Source: Cellulosimicrobium funkei (GTDB lineage Bacteria > Actinomycetota > Actinomycetes > Actinomycetales > Cellulomonadaceae). Taken from it: a stretch of DNA of 64,000 nt. The translations under genes were made by a program, and so were the position numbers. Where the stretch lies: the NCBI RefSeq assembly GCF_004519295.1, contig NZ_SOZH01000008.1:1-64000 (forward strand). The letters run 5' to 3'. Shown here piece by piece: positions 38,075 to 46,828 of this stretch. Numbering within the stretch: position 1 is the stretch's first letter; every line of letters starts with the position of its first letter. Under the pieces are notes generated by a model. It worked only from the letters and a program-made list of their open reading frames with translations. It did not search any database and was not told where the DNA came from.

Positions 38075-39109
38075 TCAGTCGCCCGGGTTGAGGCCCGAGT
38101 ACGAGTGCTTGCCGTTGAACAGCAGGTTGACGCCGGTGAAGTTGAAGAGCACGCACGCGTAGCCGACGATCACGAAGTACGCCGCACGACGTCCGGACCA
38201 CCCGCGGGTCGTGCGCGCGTGCAGGTAGGCCGCGTAGACGATCCAGACGACGAAGCTCCAGACCTCCTTGGGGTCCCAGCCCCAGTAGCGTCCCCACGCG
38301 TGCTCGGCCCAGATCGCCCCGCCGATGATCGTGAACGTCCACAGCACGAACGCGACCGCGTTGAGCCGGAAGCTCAGCGCCTCGAGCTGGAGCGCGCCCG
38401 GCGTGGAGTCGAGCCAGCGCCACCCGCGGGCCCCGAGGAACGCGTTGCCCGAGTCGCGCGAGTCACGCAGCAGCTGGAGCACCGAGGTGACGAACGCGAC
38501 GGTGAAGATGCCCGTCGCGATGATCGCGACCCCGACGTGGATGACGAGCCAGTAGGACTGGAGCGCCGGCTGCACGCCCGTCGCGACGACGAAGAACGCG
38601 TTCTGGGCGAGCACGAGGAACAGGACCGACAGCCCCGTGACGAACGAGCCCAGGAAGCGCACGTCGCGCTTGAGGGAGACGGCGAGGAACGCCGCGAGCG
38701 CGACGAACGTGCCCACGAGCGTGAACTCGTACATGTTGGCCCAGGGGGTGCGCCCGGCCGCGATGCCGCGCGTGACGATCGCGACGAGCAGCAGCGCGGT
38801 ACCGAGCCACGTCAGCGAGACGCCGATGTTCGCGGCCTTGCGCGACGGCGACGCGGCGTCCGCCGGGTCCGCCTCGACGGCGCCCGTCGTGCCGGGCCCG
38901 TACGGGGAGGCCGACGAGGCGCCCGCGGCGGCGAGCACCTCGGCGCGGTCCGCGGTGCGCTCGCGCGCGTCGTCGGCCCGGGCGTCGGCCCGTTCGAGGT
39001 CCGCGCGGCCCGCGAGGCGCGCGAGGTCGATCGCGAACGCGACGAGCGCGACGGTCAGCGCGGTCGCTGCGGCCCAGACGAGGTCCTGGCTCAGCTCGGC
39101 GAGGGTCAT
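38075..39109 (-). CDS. ccsB: c-type cytochrome biogenesis protein CcsB
   Basis: A 344-residue System II haem-handling protein with about eight membrane helices. The conserved tryptophan-rich haem-binding loop WGWDPKEVWSFVVW lies near residue 275, with conserved histidines in the HVGVAI helix and the EHAWG segment. Together with ResB it passes haem across the membrane to apocytochromes. The ATG overlaps the resB stop (ATGA). Confidence 0.95.
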   Translation of the reverse strand: MTLAELSQDLVWAAATALTVALVAFAIDLARLAGRADLERADARADDARERTADRAEVLAAAGASSASPYGPGTTGAVEADPADAASPSRKAANIGVSLTWLGTALLLVAIVTRGIAAGRTPWANMYEFTLVGTFVALAAFLAVSLKRDVRFLGSFVTGLSVLFLVLAQNAFFVVATGVQPALQSYWLVIHVGVAIIATGIFTVAFVTSVLQLLRDSRDSGNAFLGARGWRWLDSTPGALQLEALSFRLNAVAFVLWTFTIIGGAIWAEHAWGRYWGWDPKEVWSFVVWIVYAAYLHARTTRGWSGRRAAYFVIVGYACVLFNFTGVNLLFNGKHSYSGLNPGD

Positions 39110-41046
39110 CGGTCAGCCTTTCGTGCGCGGTCGCGCGAGGTCGGGTCCTGTGCGGGACGCCCGGTGGGGCGGGTGCCGTCCGCCGGGGCACGCCCCGGCG
39201 ACGAGGTGAGGTCGCCCTCGTCCGATGGTGCCACGCCCGGGAGCGCGGCGAGAAGCGAGTCGACCTCGCCCTGCAGCCCGGCGTCGTCGCCCCGGGCGAG
39301 CCCCGCGACGGCGACGACGGTCCGCTCGCGCGGTGCGTCGTCGTCGCCCGTGCCGGGCACCTCCTCGCGCCACGCCCGAACCCAGACGCGGCGGCGGGGC
39401 GTGAAGAGCGAGACGGCGAGGCCCAGCAAGGCGCCGAGCGAGAAGACGAGCACCCAGGTCAGCGACGGGTCGTGCCGCAGGTCGAGGGCCACGTAGCGCG
39501 GCAGGGAGTCGAACGTGATGGTGCCGAGCCCGTCGGGGAGGTCGACGGTCTCGCCGGGCGCGACGAGGATCTTCACGCGCTCACCGTCCTCGTCGACCGA
39601 CGGCGTGAGGTCGTCGGTGTCGAGGCGGTAGACGTTCTGGGGCAGGCCCTCGTCGAGGCCCAGGTCGCCCCGGTACACCTCGAGCACGAGGAGCGGGTTG
39701 ATGGGCTGCGGGTAGATCGAGGCTGCCGTCTCGCCGTCCTCGCTGATCTCGGCCGTCGGCAGGAAGTACCCGACGAGCCCGATCTGGTCGAGGCCGTCCG
39801 ACACGTCGGGCACCTTGATGACGCCGCGCGACGTGTACATCGTGTCCTCCGGGAGGAACGGCACGCGGCCCGAGAACGCGGTCTCGCCGTCGGCGTCGCG
39901 CACCGTGACCTCGGGCGCGAACCCGTTGCCCTGGAGGTAGATCTTCGCGCCGCCCGCGGTGAGCGGGTGGTTGACCTTGATGGTCTCCTCGTGGCGGGCG
40001 CCGTCGGGGTCGCGCACCGTGACGAACGCCGTGAAGTCGCGCGACTGGGCGAACGCGGCGGCGTCGGCCGCGAACTCCGACTCGAACGCGTCGAGCGTCA
40101 TGGAGAACGGGACGAGCGACGACGGGCGGAACCAGGCCCCGTTCTCGAACGTGTCGTAGTCGACGACCGCGTTCGCGAACCCGCGGCCCTCGGTGACGAT
40201 CGCCTGGCCGCGGTAGTGCAGGAGCTGGCCGGTCGCGACCGCGACGAGCAGCCCGACGAGCGACAGGTGGAACAGCAGGTTCCCGCTCTCGCGCAGGTAC
40301 CCGCGCTCCGCGGAGACCGTCCGCGCGGCGGGCCGCGCGGCGGCGCGTCCGCGGGCGGGCGTCGCGTCCTCGGCGCCGGTGTCGACGCGGAAGGTCGGGA
40401 GCCAGGCCAGGCGTCCGCGCAGGTGCGTGCTCGCCGCCTCGACGACCTCGTCGGGCGTCGCGTCCGTGACGGCCCGGCCCTGCGCGGGGAACCGGTCGAA
40501 GCGGCGGGGCGTGCGGGGCGGTCGGGAGCGGAGCGCCTGCAGGTGCGCCTTGGTGCGCGGCAGGATGCACCCGACGAGCGAGACGAACAGCAGGATGTAG
40601 ATCGCCGAGAACCACACCGACGCGTAGACGTCGAAGAAGCCGAGCCGGTCGAGCCACTCCCCCGTCGTGGGGTTCTCCTGGAGGTAGCGCAGCACCGCCG
40701 CCGGGTCCTGCGGGCGCTGCGGCAGGACCGACCCGGGCACCGCGGCGACCGCGAGCAGCATGAGGAGCATGAGCGCGACGCGCATGCTCGTGAGCTGGCG
40801 CCACGTCCAGCGCAGCGCACCGCGCCACCCGAGCGACGGGAGCGCCGGGCCGCCGTCGCCCCCCGCGCCGCCCTTCCCGCCCGACGGCGTCCGCTCCCCC
40901 GGGCCGTCGCCCGCGGTGAACGCGTCGTCGATGCCCTCGGGGCGGTAGCCCGTCCGCACAGTCGTGCCGGCCTTCTCGGCCTTCTCGACCTGCTCGACCT
41001 GCTCGGCCTGCTCGCTGTTCCCGGGCTCCCCGGTCCGCCGGCTCAT
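39106..41046 (-). CDS. resB: Cytochrome c biogenesis protein ResB
   Basis: A 646-residue membrane protein. Residues 1-70 are a charged, disordered leader; four membrane helices lie near 85-105, 145-165, 235-260 and 530-550. A large extracytoplasmic domain separates helices 3 and 4, containing LKVNHPLTAGGAKIYLQGNG-like sequence. The partner CcsB is encoded immediately downstream. The ATG nearly abuts the ccdA stop. Confidence 0.95.
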   Translation of the reverse strand: MSRRTGEPGNSEQAEQVEQVEKAEKAGTTVRTGYRPEGIDDAFTAGDGPGERTPSGGKGGAGGDGGPALPSLGWRGALRWTWRQLTSMRVALMLLMLLAVAAVPGSVLPQRPQDPAAVLRYLQENPTTGEWLDRLGFFDVYASVWFSAIYILLFVSLVGCILPRTKAHLQALRSRPPRTPRRFDRFPAQGRAVTDATPDEVVEAASTHLRGRLAWLPTFRVDTGAEDATPARGRAAARPAARTVSAERGYLRESGNLLFHLSLVGLLVAVATGQLLHYRGQAIVTEGRGFANAVVDYDTFENGAWFRPSSLVPFSMTLDAFESEFAADAAAFAQSRDFTAFVTVRDPDGARHEETIKVNHPLTAGGAKIYLQGNGFAPEVTVRDADGETAFSGRVPFLPEDTMYTSRGVIKVPDVSDGLDQIGLVGYFLPTAEISEDGETAASIYPQPINPLLVLEVYRGDLGLDEGLPQNVYRLDTDDLTPSVDEDGERVKILVAPGETVDLPDGLGTITFDSLPRYVALDLRHDPSLTWVLVFSLGALLGLAVSLFTPRRRVWVRAWREEVPGTGDDDAPRERTVVAVAGLARGDDAGLQGEVDSLLAALPGVAPSDEGDLTSSPGRAPADGTRPTGRPAQDPTSRDRARKADR

Positions 41047-41047
41047 C

Positions 41048-41896
41048 TCACACCACCGTCACGTATCCGCCGATCCAGCCCTGCAGCGACGTCGTCCACG
41101 TCGTCCACAGGCCCGTGACCAGCGCCAGACCGATGAGCACCAGCAGCCCGCCGCCGATCCGCATGATCGCGAGACGGTGCCGGCGCAGGAACCCGAGCAT
41201 GCGCTGCGAGCTCTGCAGCCCCAGCGCGATGAGGAGGAAGGGCACGCCCAGCCCGAGGCAGTACGCGACGCCGAGGATCGCGCCGCGCCCCGCCGACGCC
41301 TCGCTGAGCGACAGCGCCTGGACGGCGACGAGCGTCGGGCCGAGGCACGGGGTCCACCCGAGCCCGAACACGATGCCGAGCAGCGGCGCCCCCCACAGCC
41401 CGGCCTGCGGGCTCACGTGCAGGCGCCGCTCGCGCTGGAGGAAGGGCAGCGCGCCGAGGAACGCGAAGCCCATGAGGATGACGACCACGCCGAGCACGCG
41501 CGTGATGACGTCCTCCCAGCGGACCAGGTGCACGCCGATCGCGCCCGCGGCGAACATGAGCGCCACGAACACGAGCGTGAACCCGGCGACGAACAGCCCG
41601 ACGCCCGCGAGCACGCGGCCCCGGCTCGGTGCCGCGACCCGGGTGGCCGTCGTCGTGCCCCCGGACGCCTTGCCCCCGTCGCCGGTGGTGGCGGCGGCCA
41701 TGCCCGAGACGTAGCCGACGTACCCCGGCACCAGCGGCAGCACGCACGGGGACGCGAACGAGACGAGGCCCGCGATGACCGCGACGGGCACCGCGAGCAG
41801 CATCGAGCCGCTCCACACGGTCGTCGCGAAGGTGTCGCCGATGCTCGACGCGGCGCCCGCGGGGACCGCGGCGGCGAGGGGCGTGAGGACGGGCAC
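41048..41896 (-). CDS. ccdA: CcdA/DsbD-like thiol-electron carrier
   Basis: A 282-residue protein with about six membrane helices. The paired redox cysteines are in FASPCVLPLVPGY and LGWTPCLGPTL. It carries reducing equivalents from cytoplasmic thioredoxin to the TlpA-like partner, keeping apocytochrome cysteines reduced. The GTG at 41896 lies 2 nt after the tlpA-like stop. Confidence 0.94.
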   Translation of the reverse strand: MPVLTPLAAAVPAGAASSIGDTFATTVWSGSMLLAVPVAVIAGLVSFASPCVLPLVPGYVGYVSGMAAATTGDGGKASGGTTTATRVAAPSRGRVLAGVGLFVAGFTLVFVALMFAAGAIGVHLVRWEDVITRVLGVVVILMGFAFLGALPFLQRERRLHVSPQAGLWGAPLLGIVFGLGWTPCLGPTLVAVQALSLSEASAGRGAILGVAYCLGLGVPFLLIALGLQSSQRMLGFLRRHRLAIMRIGGGLLVLIGLALVTGLWTTWTTSLQGWIGGYVTVV

Positions 41897-41898
41897 GG

Positions 41899-42558
41899 TC
41901 AGCTCTCGGCGAGGACGTCGTCGACCAGGGCGGTGAGCGTCGAGCCCTCGACGAGCCCGATGACGCGCGCCGCGACGCGGCCCTCGCGGTCGAGCACGAC
42001 GGTGGACGGCACGGCCTGGAGCGGGACGGTGCCCGAGAGCGCCGCGACGACCTCGCCGGACCGGTCGTCGATCGACGGGTAGGGGACGTCGAACCGGCGC
42101 TGGAACGCCTGGGCGGCGCCCGCCTCGTCGGTCGTGTTGATCCCGAGCACCTGCACGCCGTCGTCGGCGCGGTCGTTGGCGAGCGCCACGAGGTCGGGCG
42201 CCTCGGCCCGGCACGGCGCGCACGCCGCGTACCAGGTGTTGAGCACGACGACGTCCCCGAGCCACGCGCTCGTGTCGACCTGCTCGCCCTCGTAGTCCGT
42301 GCCCGTGAGCGCGACGACGTCGCCGCGCTCGTCGGCGTCCCACGTGCGGACCGACCCGTCGCCCGAGACGAAGCCCTGCCCCACGACGTCGGTCGAGGCG
42401 CCGGAGTCCTGGGCGCACGCCGCGAGACCGAGGGTCGCGGCGAGCACGACGGCGCCCGTCAGCGCACGGCGCACGGGTCGCCGACGCGACGGCAGGGCAG
42501 CGGCCCGCGCCTCGACGGAGAGGGGGCGCGCGGCACGCGCGCGCGAGTCGGCGGTCAC
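41899..42558 (-). CDS. TlpA/ResA-like thiol-disulfide oxidoreductase lipoprotein
   Basis: A 219-residue protein with a lipobox ending LAAC (Cys48) and a thioredoxin-like domain after about residue 75. The active site is CAPC in WYAACAPCRAEAP. It reduces apocytochrome c CxxCH cysteines outside the membrane. The first roughly 30 residues before the hydrophobic stretch are long for a signal peptide, so a later start is possible. It begins the tlpA-ccdA-resB-ccsB run. Confidence 0.93.
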   Translation of the reverse strand: MTADSRARAARPLSVEARAAALPSRRRPVRRALTGAVVLAATLGLAACAQDSGASTDVVGQGFVSGDGSVRTWDADERGDVVALTGTDYEGEQVDTSAWLGDVVVLNTWYAACAPCRAEAPDLVALANDRADDGVQVLGINTTDEAGAAQAFQRRFDVPYPSIDDRSGEVVAALSGTVPLQAVPSTVVLDREGRVAARVIGLVEGSTLTALVDDVLAES

Positions 42559-42625
42559 GACGGCATCACGGGACGCACCCTGCCCGCGCTTCCTGAACGG
42601 GACCTGAGAGACGTGACCTCCGCCA

Positions 42626-42649
42626 CGCCCGAACCGTGCAGTTCGGGCG
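42626..42649 (-). terminator. Hairpin after histidine phosphatase gene
   Basis: CGCCCGAAC pairs perfectly with GTTCGGGCG around CGTGCA, 36 bp after the phosphatase stop and before the TlpA-like gene. It could reduce read-through into the cytochrome operon. Confidence 0.55.
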
Positions 42650-42685
42650 CGACGGCCGTGGCGACAGCGCTGGACATGACCGACG

Positions 42686-43357
42686 TCACGCCCCGGAGAC
42701 GGTCGCCGCGCCCGGGAGGAGGTCCGCGACCGGCTCGGTGTAGTGCAGGCCGACCAGGCGGTCGTCCTCGAAGTGCAGCGACGTGAGCGACGCGAGCGAG
42801 CACTCGCGCTTGCGCGGGTCGTGCCAGAGCCGGCGGTTCTCGAAGCTCAGGCGCGTGAGCCACACGGGGAGCTGGTGGCTGACGAGCAGCGCCTCGTGCC
42901 CGGCCGCCTTGTCCCGCGCGTCGGCGACGGCGGCCCGCATGCGCGCGACCTGCTCCACGTACGGCTCGCCCCACGACGGGCGGAACGGGTTCCACAGGTA
43001 GGGCCAGTGCTGCGGGTGCCGCAGCGAGCCGTCCCCGACGCCGAAGGTCTTGCCCTCGAAGTGGTTCGCGGCCTCGATGAGCCGCTCGTCCGTGCCCAGC
43101 TCGAGGCCGAACGCCTCGGCGGCGGGCGTCGCGGTCTCCTGCGCGCGCTGCAGCGGCGAGGCCACGACGACCGTGAGGTCGGCGCGGGGGCGCGACGTGC
43201 CGTCGGGCCCGGGCTCGCCCGCGAGGTGCGCGGCGACGCGGCGGGCCATCTCGTGGCCGCGCTCGGAGAGGTGGTAGCCGGGGATCCGGCCGTAGAGGAC
43301 GCCGTCGGGGTTGTGGACCTCGCCGTGGCGCAGGAGGTGGACGATGGTGGAGACCAT
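42686..43357 (-). CDS. Histidine phosphatase (phosphoglycerate mutase-like)
   Basis: A 223-residue protein. VHLLRHGEVHNPDG at the N-terminus is the RHG active-site motif with the phospho-accepting histidine. LTVVVASPLQRAQETA supplies a conserved arginine and ALLVSHQLPV the second catalytic histidine. Substrate is unknown. It commonly precedes the TlpA-CcdA-ResB-CcsB genes in actinobacteria. I use the ATG at 43357; an upstream in-frame start adds only low-complexity sequence. Confidence 0.92.
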   Translation of the reverse strand: MVSTIVHLLRHGEVHNPDGVLYGRIPGYHLSERGHEMARRVAAHLAGEPGPDGTSRPRADLTVVVASPLQRAQETATPAAEAFGLELGTDERLIEAANHFEGKTFGVGDGSLRHPQHWPYLWNPFRPSWGEPYVEQVARMRAAVADARDKAAGHEALLVSHQLPVWLTRLSFENRRLWHDPRKRECSLASLTSLHFEDDRLVGLHYTEPVADLLPGAATVSGA

Positions 43358-43428
43358 GCCCACCAGTGTCCCGCACTCGGGGCGAGCGCACGCCACCGCG
43401 GGCCGGCGCGACGGGCCGGGACGGGTGG

Positions 43429-43956
43429 TCAGGCGTCGCGGTCGGCCTTGCACGCCTCCGCGACGGCCGCCATCGCCTCGCCCAGCGCCCGGAACTGCTC
43501 CGGCGTGAGTACGTCGACCAGGTACCGGCGCACGGCCGCGACGTGGGCGGGCGCCGACGCGACGAGCACGCGGTAGCCCTCGCTCGTCATCGCGCAGTTC
43601 ACGCCGCGGCGGTCGCCCGAGCTCGCGGAGCGCCGGACCAGGCCGCGCGCCTCCATGCGCGCGACGGTGTGCGTCACGCGGCTGCGCGAGCGGGCGAGCC
43701 CGTCCGCGAGCGCCGACATGCGCAGCGTGTGGTCGGGGCTCTCGGAGAGGCGCACGAGCAGCTCGTACTCGTTGAGCGACACCTCGGACCGTTCCTCGTG
43801 GTCACGGCCGAGCGCCTCGATGAAGCGCACGGTCCCGTCGAGGTACGCGCGCCACAGGCGCTGCTGCTCCGCGTCGAGCCAGCGCGGCTCGGCGGCGGGG
43901 GCGGCGGGGGTGCGGACGGTGCTCGCCGTCGGGGTGTCGACGTCGTTGCGGGTCAT
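43429..43956 (-). CDS. MarR-family transcriptional regulator
   Basis: A 175-residue winged-helix regulator. The DNA-binding region spans about residues 60-125, with LRMSALADGLARSRSRVTHTVARMEARGLVRR as helix-turn-helix and wing. The protein begins with a 30-residue Thr/Ala/Pro-rich leader. It is divergent from a YceI gene across a 162-bp region with two palindromes, a standard repressor-target layout. Confidence 0.92.
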   Translation of the reverse strand: MTRNDVDTPTASTVRTPAAPAAEPRWLDAEQQRLWRAYLDGTVRFIEALGRDHEERSEVSLNEYELLVRLSESPDHTLRMSALADGLARSRSRVTHTVARMEARGLVRRSASSGDRRGVNCAMTSEGYRVLVASAPAHVAAVRRYLVDVLTPEQFRALGEAMAAVAEACKADRDA

Positions 43957-43998
43957 GGGTCCTCGGCGGTGCGGGAGGGGCTGGGGGCGTGGGGGGTC

Positions 43999-44011
43999 GG
44001 AACATTGTTCC
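43999..44011. promoter_or_regulatory. Second palindrome near the MarR gene
   Basis: GGAAC-ATT-GTTCC is an inverted repeat 43 bp upstream of the MarR start codon. It differs from the GTTGAAC site near YceI but shares a GAAC core; it may be the autoregulatory site. Confidence 0.4.
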
Positions 44012-44048
44012 ACCCCACGGGAATAGACGGACCGAGGGGTGCTGTTGA

Positions 44049-44077
44049 TACGCTCGTTCCGAAGTTGAACGTTCAAC
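44049..44077 (+). promoter_or_regulatory. YceI promoter with perfect 14-bp operator
   Basis: TACGCT (44049-44054) is a likely -10 box. GTTGAAC followed by GTTCAAC (44064-44077) is a perfect 14-bp palindrome beginning near the expected start site. The site suits a MarR dimer, presumably the divergent regulator. Confidence 0.65.
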
Positions 44078-44118
44078 CACTTGGTCCGCCAGGACCCCGA
44101 CCACCCGCAGGAGCACCC

Positions 44119-44670
44119 ATGGCCTCGTCGCTGCCCGCCGGCCTCACCGCCGGCACCTACGCCCTCGACGCGTCGCACTCGCAGGCGTCGTTCACCGTCC
44201 GCCACGCCGGGATCTCGAAGGTCCGCGGCACCCTCGCGATCACCGACGGCACGATCACCGTCGGCGACGACCTCGAGTCGACGTCCGTGACCGCCCAGCT
44301 CGACGCCGCGTCCGTGAGCACGGGCGACGAGAACCGCGACAACCACCTGCGCAGCGCCGACTTCTGGGACGCGGAGAACAAGCCGACGTGGACGTTCACG
44401 TCGACGCGCATCACGGGCGACGGCGACGACTACGTCGTGGCCGGCGACCTGACGATCAACGGCGTCACCAAGCCGGTCGAGCTCGAGACGGAGTTCGCGG
44501 GCACCGCGACCGACCCGTTCGGCAACCCGCGCGCCGGCTTCGAGGCGACCACCGAGATCTCGCGCAAGGAGTTCGGCCTCACCTGGAACGCCGCGCTCGA
44601 GACGGGCGGCGTGCTCGTCGGCGACAAGATCAAGATCGCGCTCGACGTCTCGGCCATCAAGCAGGCCTGA
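44119..44670 (+). CDS. YceI-family lipocalin-like protein
   Basis: A 183-residue beta-barrel protein. YALDASHSQASFTVRHAGISKVRG at the start, LRSADFWDAENKPTWTF in the middle and KEFGLTWNAALETGGVLVGD at the end are characteristic YceI segments. There is no signal peptide, so it is probably cytoplasmic. Relatives bind polyisoprenoid or amphiphilic molecules. AGGAG lies 6 nt before the ATG. Confidence 0.93.
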   Translation: MASSLPAGLTAGTYALDASHSQASFTVRHAGISKVRGTLAITDGTITVGDDLESTSVTAQLDAASVSTGDENRDNHLRSADFWDAENKPTWTFTSTRITGDGDDYVVAGDLTINGVTKPVELETEFAGTATDPFGNPRAGFEATTEISRKEFGLTWNAALETGGVLVGDKIKIALDVSAIKQA

Positions 44671-44729
44671 CCGTCGTCCCGGGCACGTCCCGGGCGAGAC
44701 CGGCGCCCTCCGGCAGGGGTGCCGCCCCG

Positions 44730-44759
44730 AGGGGCCGCGTGCACCGGCACGCGGCCCTT
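44730..44759. terminator. Hairpin between yceI and rex
   Basis: GGGCCGCGTGC pairs perfectly with GCACGCGGCCC around ACCG, extended by two weaker pairs and followed by TTC on the plus strand. It lies between convergent genes. Confidence 0.75.
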
Positions 44760-44790
44760 CGTCGTCCCCGGGCCCGGGCGCCGGGGCCGC

Positions 44791-45525
44791 TCAGCGCTCC
44801 TGCGACGCCGCGAGGGCGCGGGCCTGCGAGTGGAACGCGAGGATCTGCAGCTCGCTGCCCACGTCGACGCCGCGCACGTCGACGTCCGCCGGGACCTGGA
44901 GCGCGCGCGGCGCGAAGTTGAGGATCTCGCGCACCCCCGCCGCGACCACGCGGTCCGCGACCGCCTGGGCGTGCGCCGCAGGGGTCGCGAGGACGACGAT
45001 CGACACCTTCTCGCGCTCCACGACCTCCTCGAGCGCGTCGACGTGCTCGACGACGAGGCCCGCGGCCCGCGTCCCGACGACGTCCGGCGACGCGTCGAGG
45101 AGCGCCGCCACGTGGAAGCCGCGCTGCTCGTAGCCCGAGTAGTTCGCGAGCGCGTGCCCCAGGTTGCCGATCCCGACGATCGCGATGCGGTGCTCGTCGA
45201 CGAGGCCCAGGGCCTCGGTGATGTACTGCGCCAGCGAGTCGACGTCGTAGCCCACGCCGCGCGTGCCGAACGACCCGAGGAACGACAGGTCCTTGCGCAG
45301 CTGCGCCGGGCCCACGCCGGACAGCTCCGCGAGCTCGACCGACGACGTCGTCCCGACGCCCCGCGCCACGAGGTCCCGCAGCGCGCGCAGGTAGGACGGG
45401 AGCCGCGCCACCGTCGCGCTCGGGATCCCCGGCGCCGTCACCTCACCGACTACCTGCTCAGCCACCGTCACTCCGTCGTCCAGGGACCGTCCTCGTCGAC
45501 GGTCACGCTCCACGGGAGGAATCAT
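44791..45525 (-). CDS. rex: Redox-sensing transcriptional repressor Rex
   Basis: A 244-residue protein. An N-terminal winged helix contains LAELSGVGPAQLRKDLSFLGSFGTRGVGY, nearly diagnostic of Rex. The NAD(H)-binding Rossmann domain follows, with IVGIGNLGHALANY. Rex releases its operator when NADH rises. The ATG at 45525 overlaps the glutaredoxin stop (ATGA); a GTG at 45471 would give a more typical shorter protein of about 226 residues. A near-consensus operator lies upstream of menJ-nuo at 20890. Confidence 0.95.
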   Translation of the reverse strand: MIPPVERDRRRGRSLDDGVTVAEQVVGEVTAPGIPSATVARLPSYLRALRDLVARGVGTTSSVELAELSGVGPAQLRKDLSFLGSFGTRGVGYDVDSLAQYITEALGLVDEHRIAIVGIGNLGHALANYSGYEQRGFHVAALLDASPDVVGTRAAGLVVEHVDALEEVVEREKVSIVVLATPAAHAQAVADRVVAAGVREILNFAPRALQVPADVDVRGVDVGSELQILAFHSQARALAASQER

Positions 45526-45812
45526 CCCAGGTCCGCGCGCGGCGCCGAAATCCGGGCCACCGCACGCGCCAGCCGGCGCGCGTCCACGCGCCAGAACCCC
45601 TGCTGCACCCCGCCGACCGTGACGACCGGCACGTACTCGCCGTACTGCTCGCGCAGCGCCGGGTCGGTGCCCGGCGCGTCCAGGTCGACCTCCGCCCACG
45701 CGACGCCCGCCTCGGCGCACACGTCCTCGACGACCGTCCGCGCGTCGTCGCACAGGTGACAGCCCGCGCGACCGAACAGCAGGACGGGGGCGGGGGCGTC
45801 GGAGGTGCTCAC
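45522..45812 (-). CDS. Glutaredoxin-like thiol protein
   Basis: A 96-residue single thioredoxin-fold protein with the redox motif CHLC in LFGRAGCHLCDDARTVVEDV. VPVVTVGG near residue 72 is the cis-proline loop. TACCCT lies 7 nt before the GTG, suggesting a leaderless transcript. Its stop overlaps the rex start, so a thiol protein and the NADH sensor are made from one message. Confidence 0.9.
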   Translation of the reverse strand: MSTSDAPAPVLLFGRAGCHLCDDARTVVEDVCAEAGVAWAEVDLDAPGTDPALREQYGEYVPVVTVGGVQQGFWRVDARRLARAVARISAPRADLG

Positions 45813-45861
45813 GCCTCCCAGGGTACGAGGCCCCGGCGGCCCGACCGCCTAGAGTGGAGGC

Positions 45862-46734
45862 ATGGCGACGTCTCCCGGCCCGGGCCCCGACCCGACCTCC
45901 CGGCCGACGCTCCCCGAGGAGGCGCCCGCGCGCGCCCCCGGGCCGCCGCACCGCACCGCCGCGTTCTTCGACGTCGACAACACGATCATCCGCGGCGCCT
46001 CGTCGTTCCACCTCGCGCGCGCCCTGTACCAGCGCGAGTTCTTCTCGACGCTCGACATCGTGCGCTTCGCCGTGCACCAGGCCCGTTACCTCGTGTTCGG
46101 CGAGAACAAGCAGCAGATCGACCGCATCCGGTCGCGCGCGCTCGCGCTCATCGCCGGGCGCTCCGTCGCCGAGGTCACCGCGATCGGCGAGGAGGTCTAC
46201 GACACCGTCCTGTCGCTGCGCATCTACCCCGGCACGCGCCGCCTCCTCGACGAGCACCTCGCGGCCGGCCACCAGGTGTGGCTCGTCTCCGCGACCCCCG
46301 TCGAGATCGGCGAGCTCATCGCGCGCCGGCTCGGGACGACGGGCGCGCTCGGCACCGTCGCCGAGCACGAGGACGGCTTCTACACGGGACGGCTGGTCGG
46401 CGACATGATGCACGGCCGCGCCAAGGCCGCCGGGGTGCGAGCGCTCGCCGAGCGCGAGGACATCGACCTCGAGGCGTCGTACGCGTACGGCGACTCGCTC
46501 AACGACGTCACGATGATGGAGGCCGTGGGGCACCCGTGCCCCATCAACCCCGACGCCCGCCTGCGCCGCCACGCGCAGGACGTCGGCTGGCCCATCCGCG
46601 AGTTCCGCGGGCGGCGGCGCCGCGTCGCCCGCAGCAGCGTCCGCACCGCGAGCTGGGCCGGCGCCGCCTGGGCCGCCGCGCTCGTCCTGCGCTCGGTGCG
46701 CCGCGCCGTCGACCGGCGCATCGCCCGCCTCTGA
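45862..46734 (+). CDS. HAD-IB family hydrolase (SerB-like)
   Basis: A 290-residue protein. FFDVDNTII is the HAD nucleophile motif (both aspartates), WLVSATPVEIGELI supplies motif II, and YAYGDSLNDVTMM motif IV. The family dephosphorylates small phosphate esters, and some members act on lysophospholipids. A C-terminal hydrophobic segment near residues 262-275 may associate with membrane. TAGAGT lies exactly 6 nt before the ATG (45850-45855), indicating a leaderless mRNA. Confidence 0.92.
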   Translation: MATSPGPGPDPTSRPTLPEEAPARAPGPPHRTAAFFDVDNTIIRGASSFHLARALYQREFFSTLDIVRFAVHQARYLVFGENKQQIDRIRSRALALIAGRSVAEVTAIGEEVYDTVLSLRIYPGTRRLLDEHLAAGHQVWLVSATPVEIGELIARRLGTTGALGTVAEHEDGFYTGRLVGDMMHGRAKAAGVRALAEREDIDLEASYAYGDSLNDVTMMEAVGHPCPINPDARLRRHAQDVGWPIREFRGRRRRVARSSVRTASWAGAAWAAALVLRSVRRAVDRRIARL

Positions 46735-46760
46735 CCCCGCCCGGGCCACGCCCGGAGACG

Positions 46761-46798
46761 CGTCGAGCCCGGTCCCTCGGGAGGGGCCGGGCTCGACG
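46761..46798. terminator. 17-bp hairpin between HAD gene and bS22 gene
   Basis: Positions 46761-46777 pair with 46782-46798 around CGGG, with one G-T wobble. It lies between convergent genes and can serve both. Confidence 0.85.
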
Positions 46799-46828
46799 AC
46801 GGGTCGGCGCGTCAGGACGCGCGCGACG

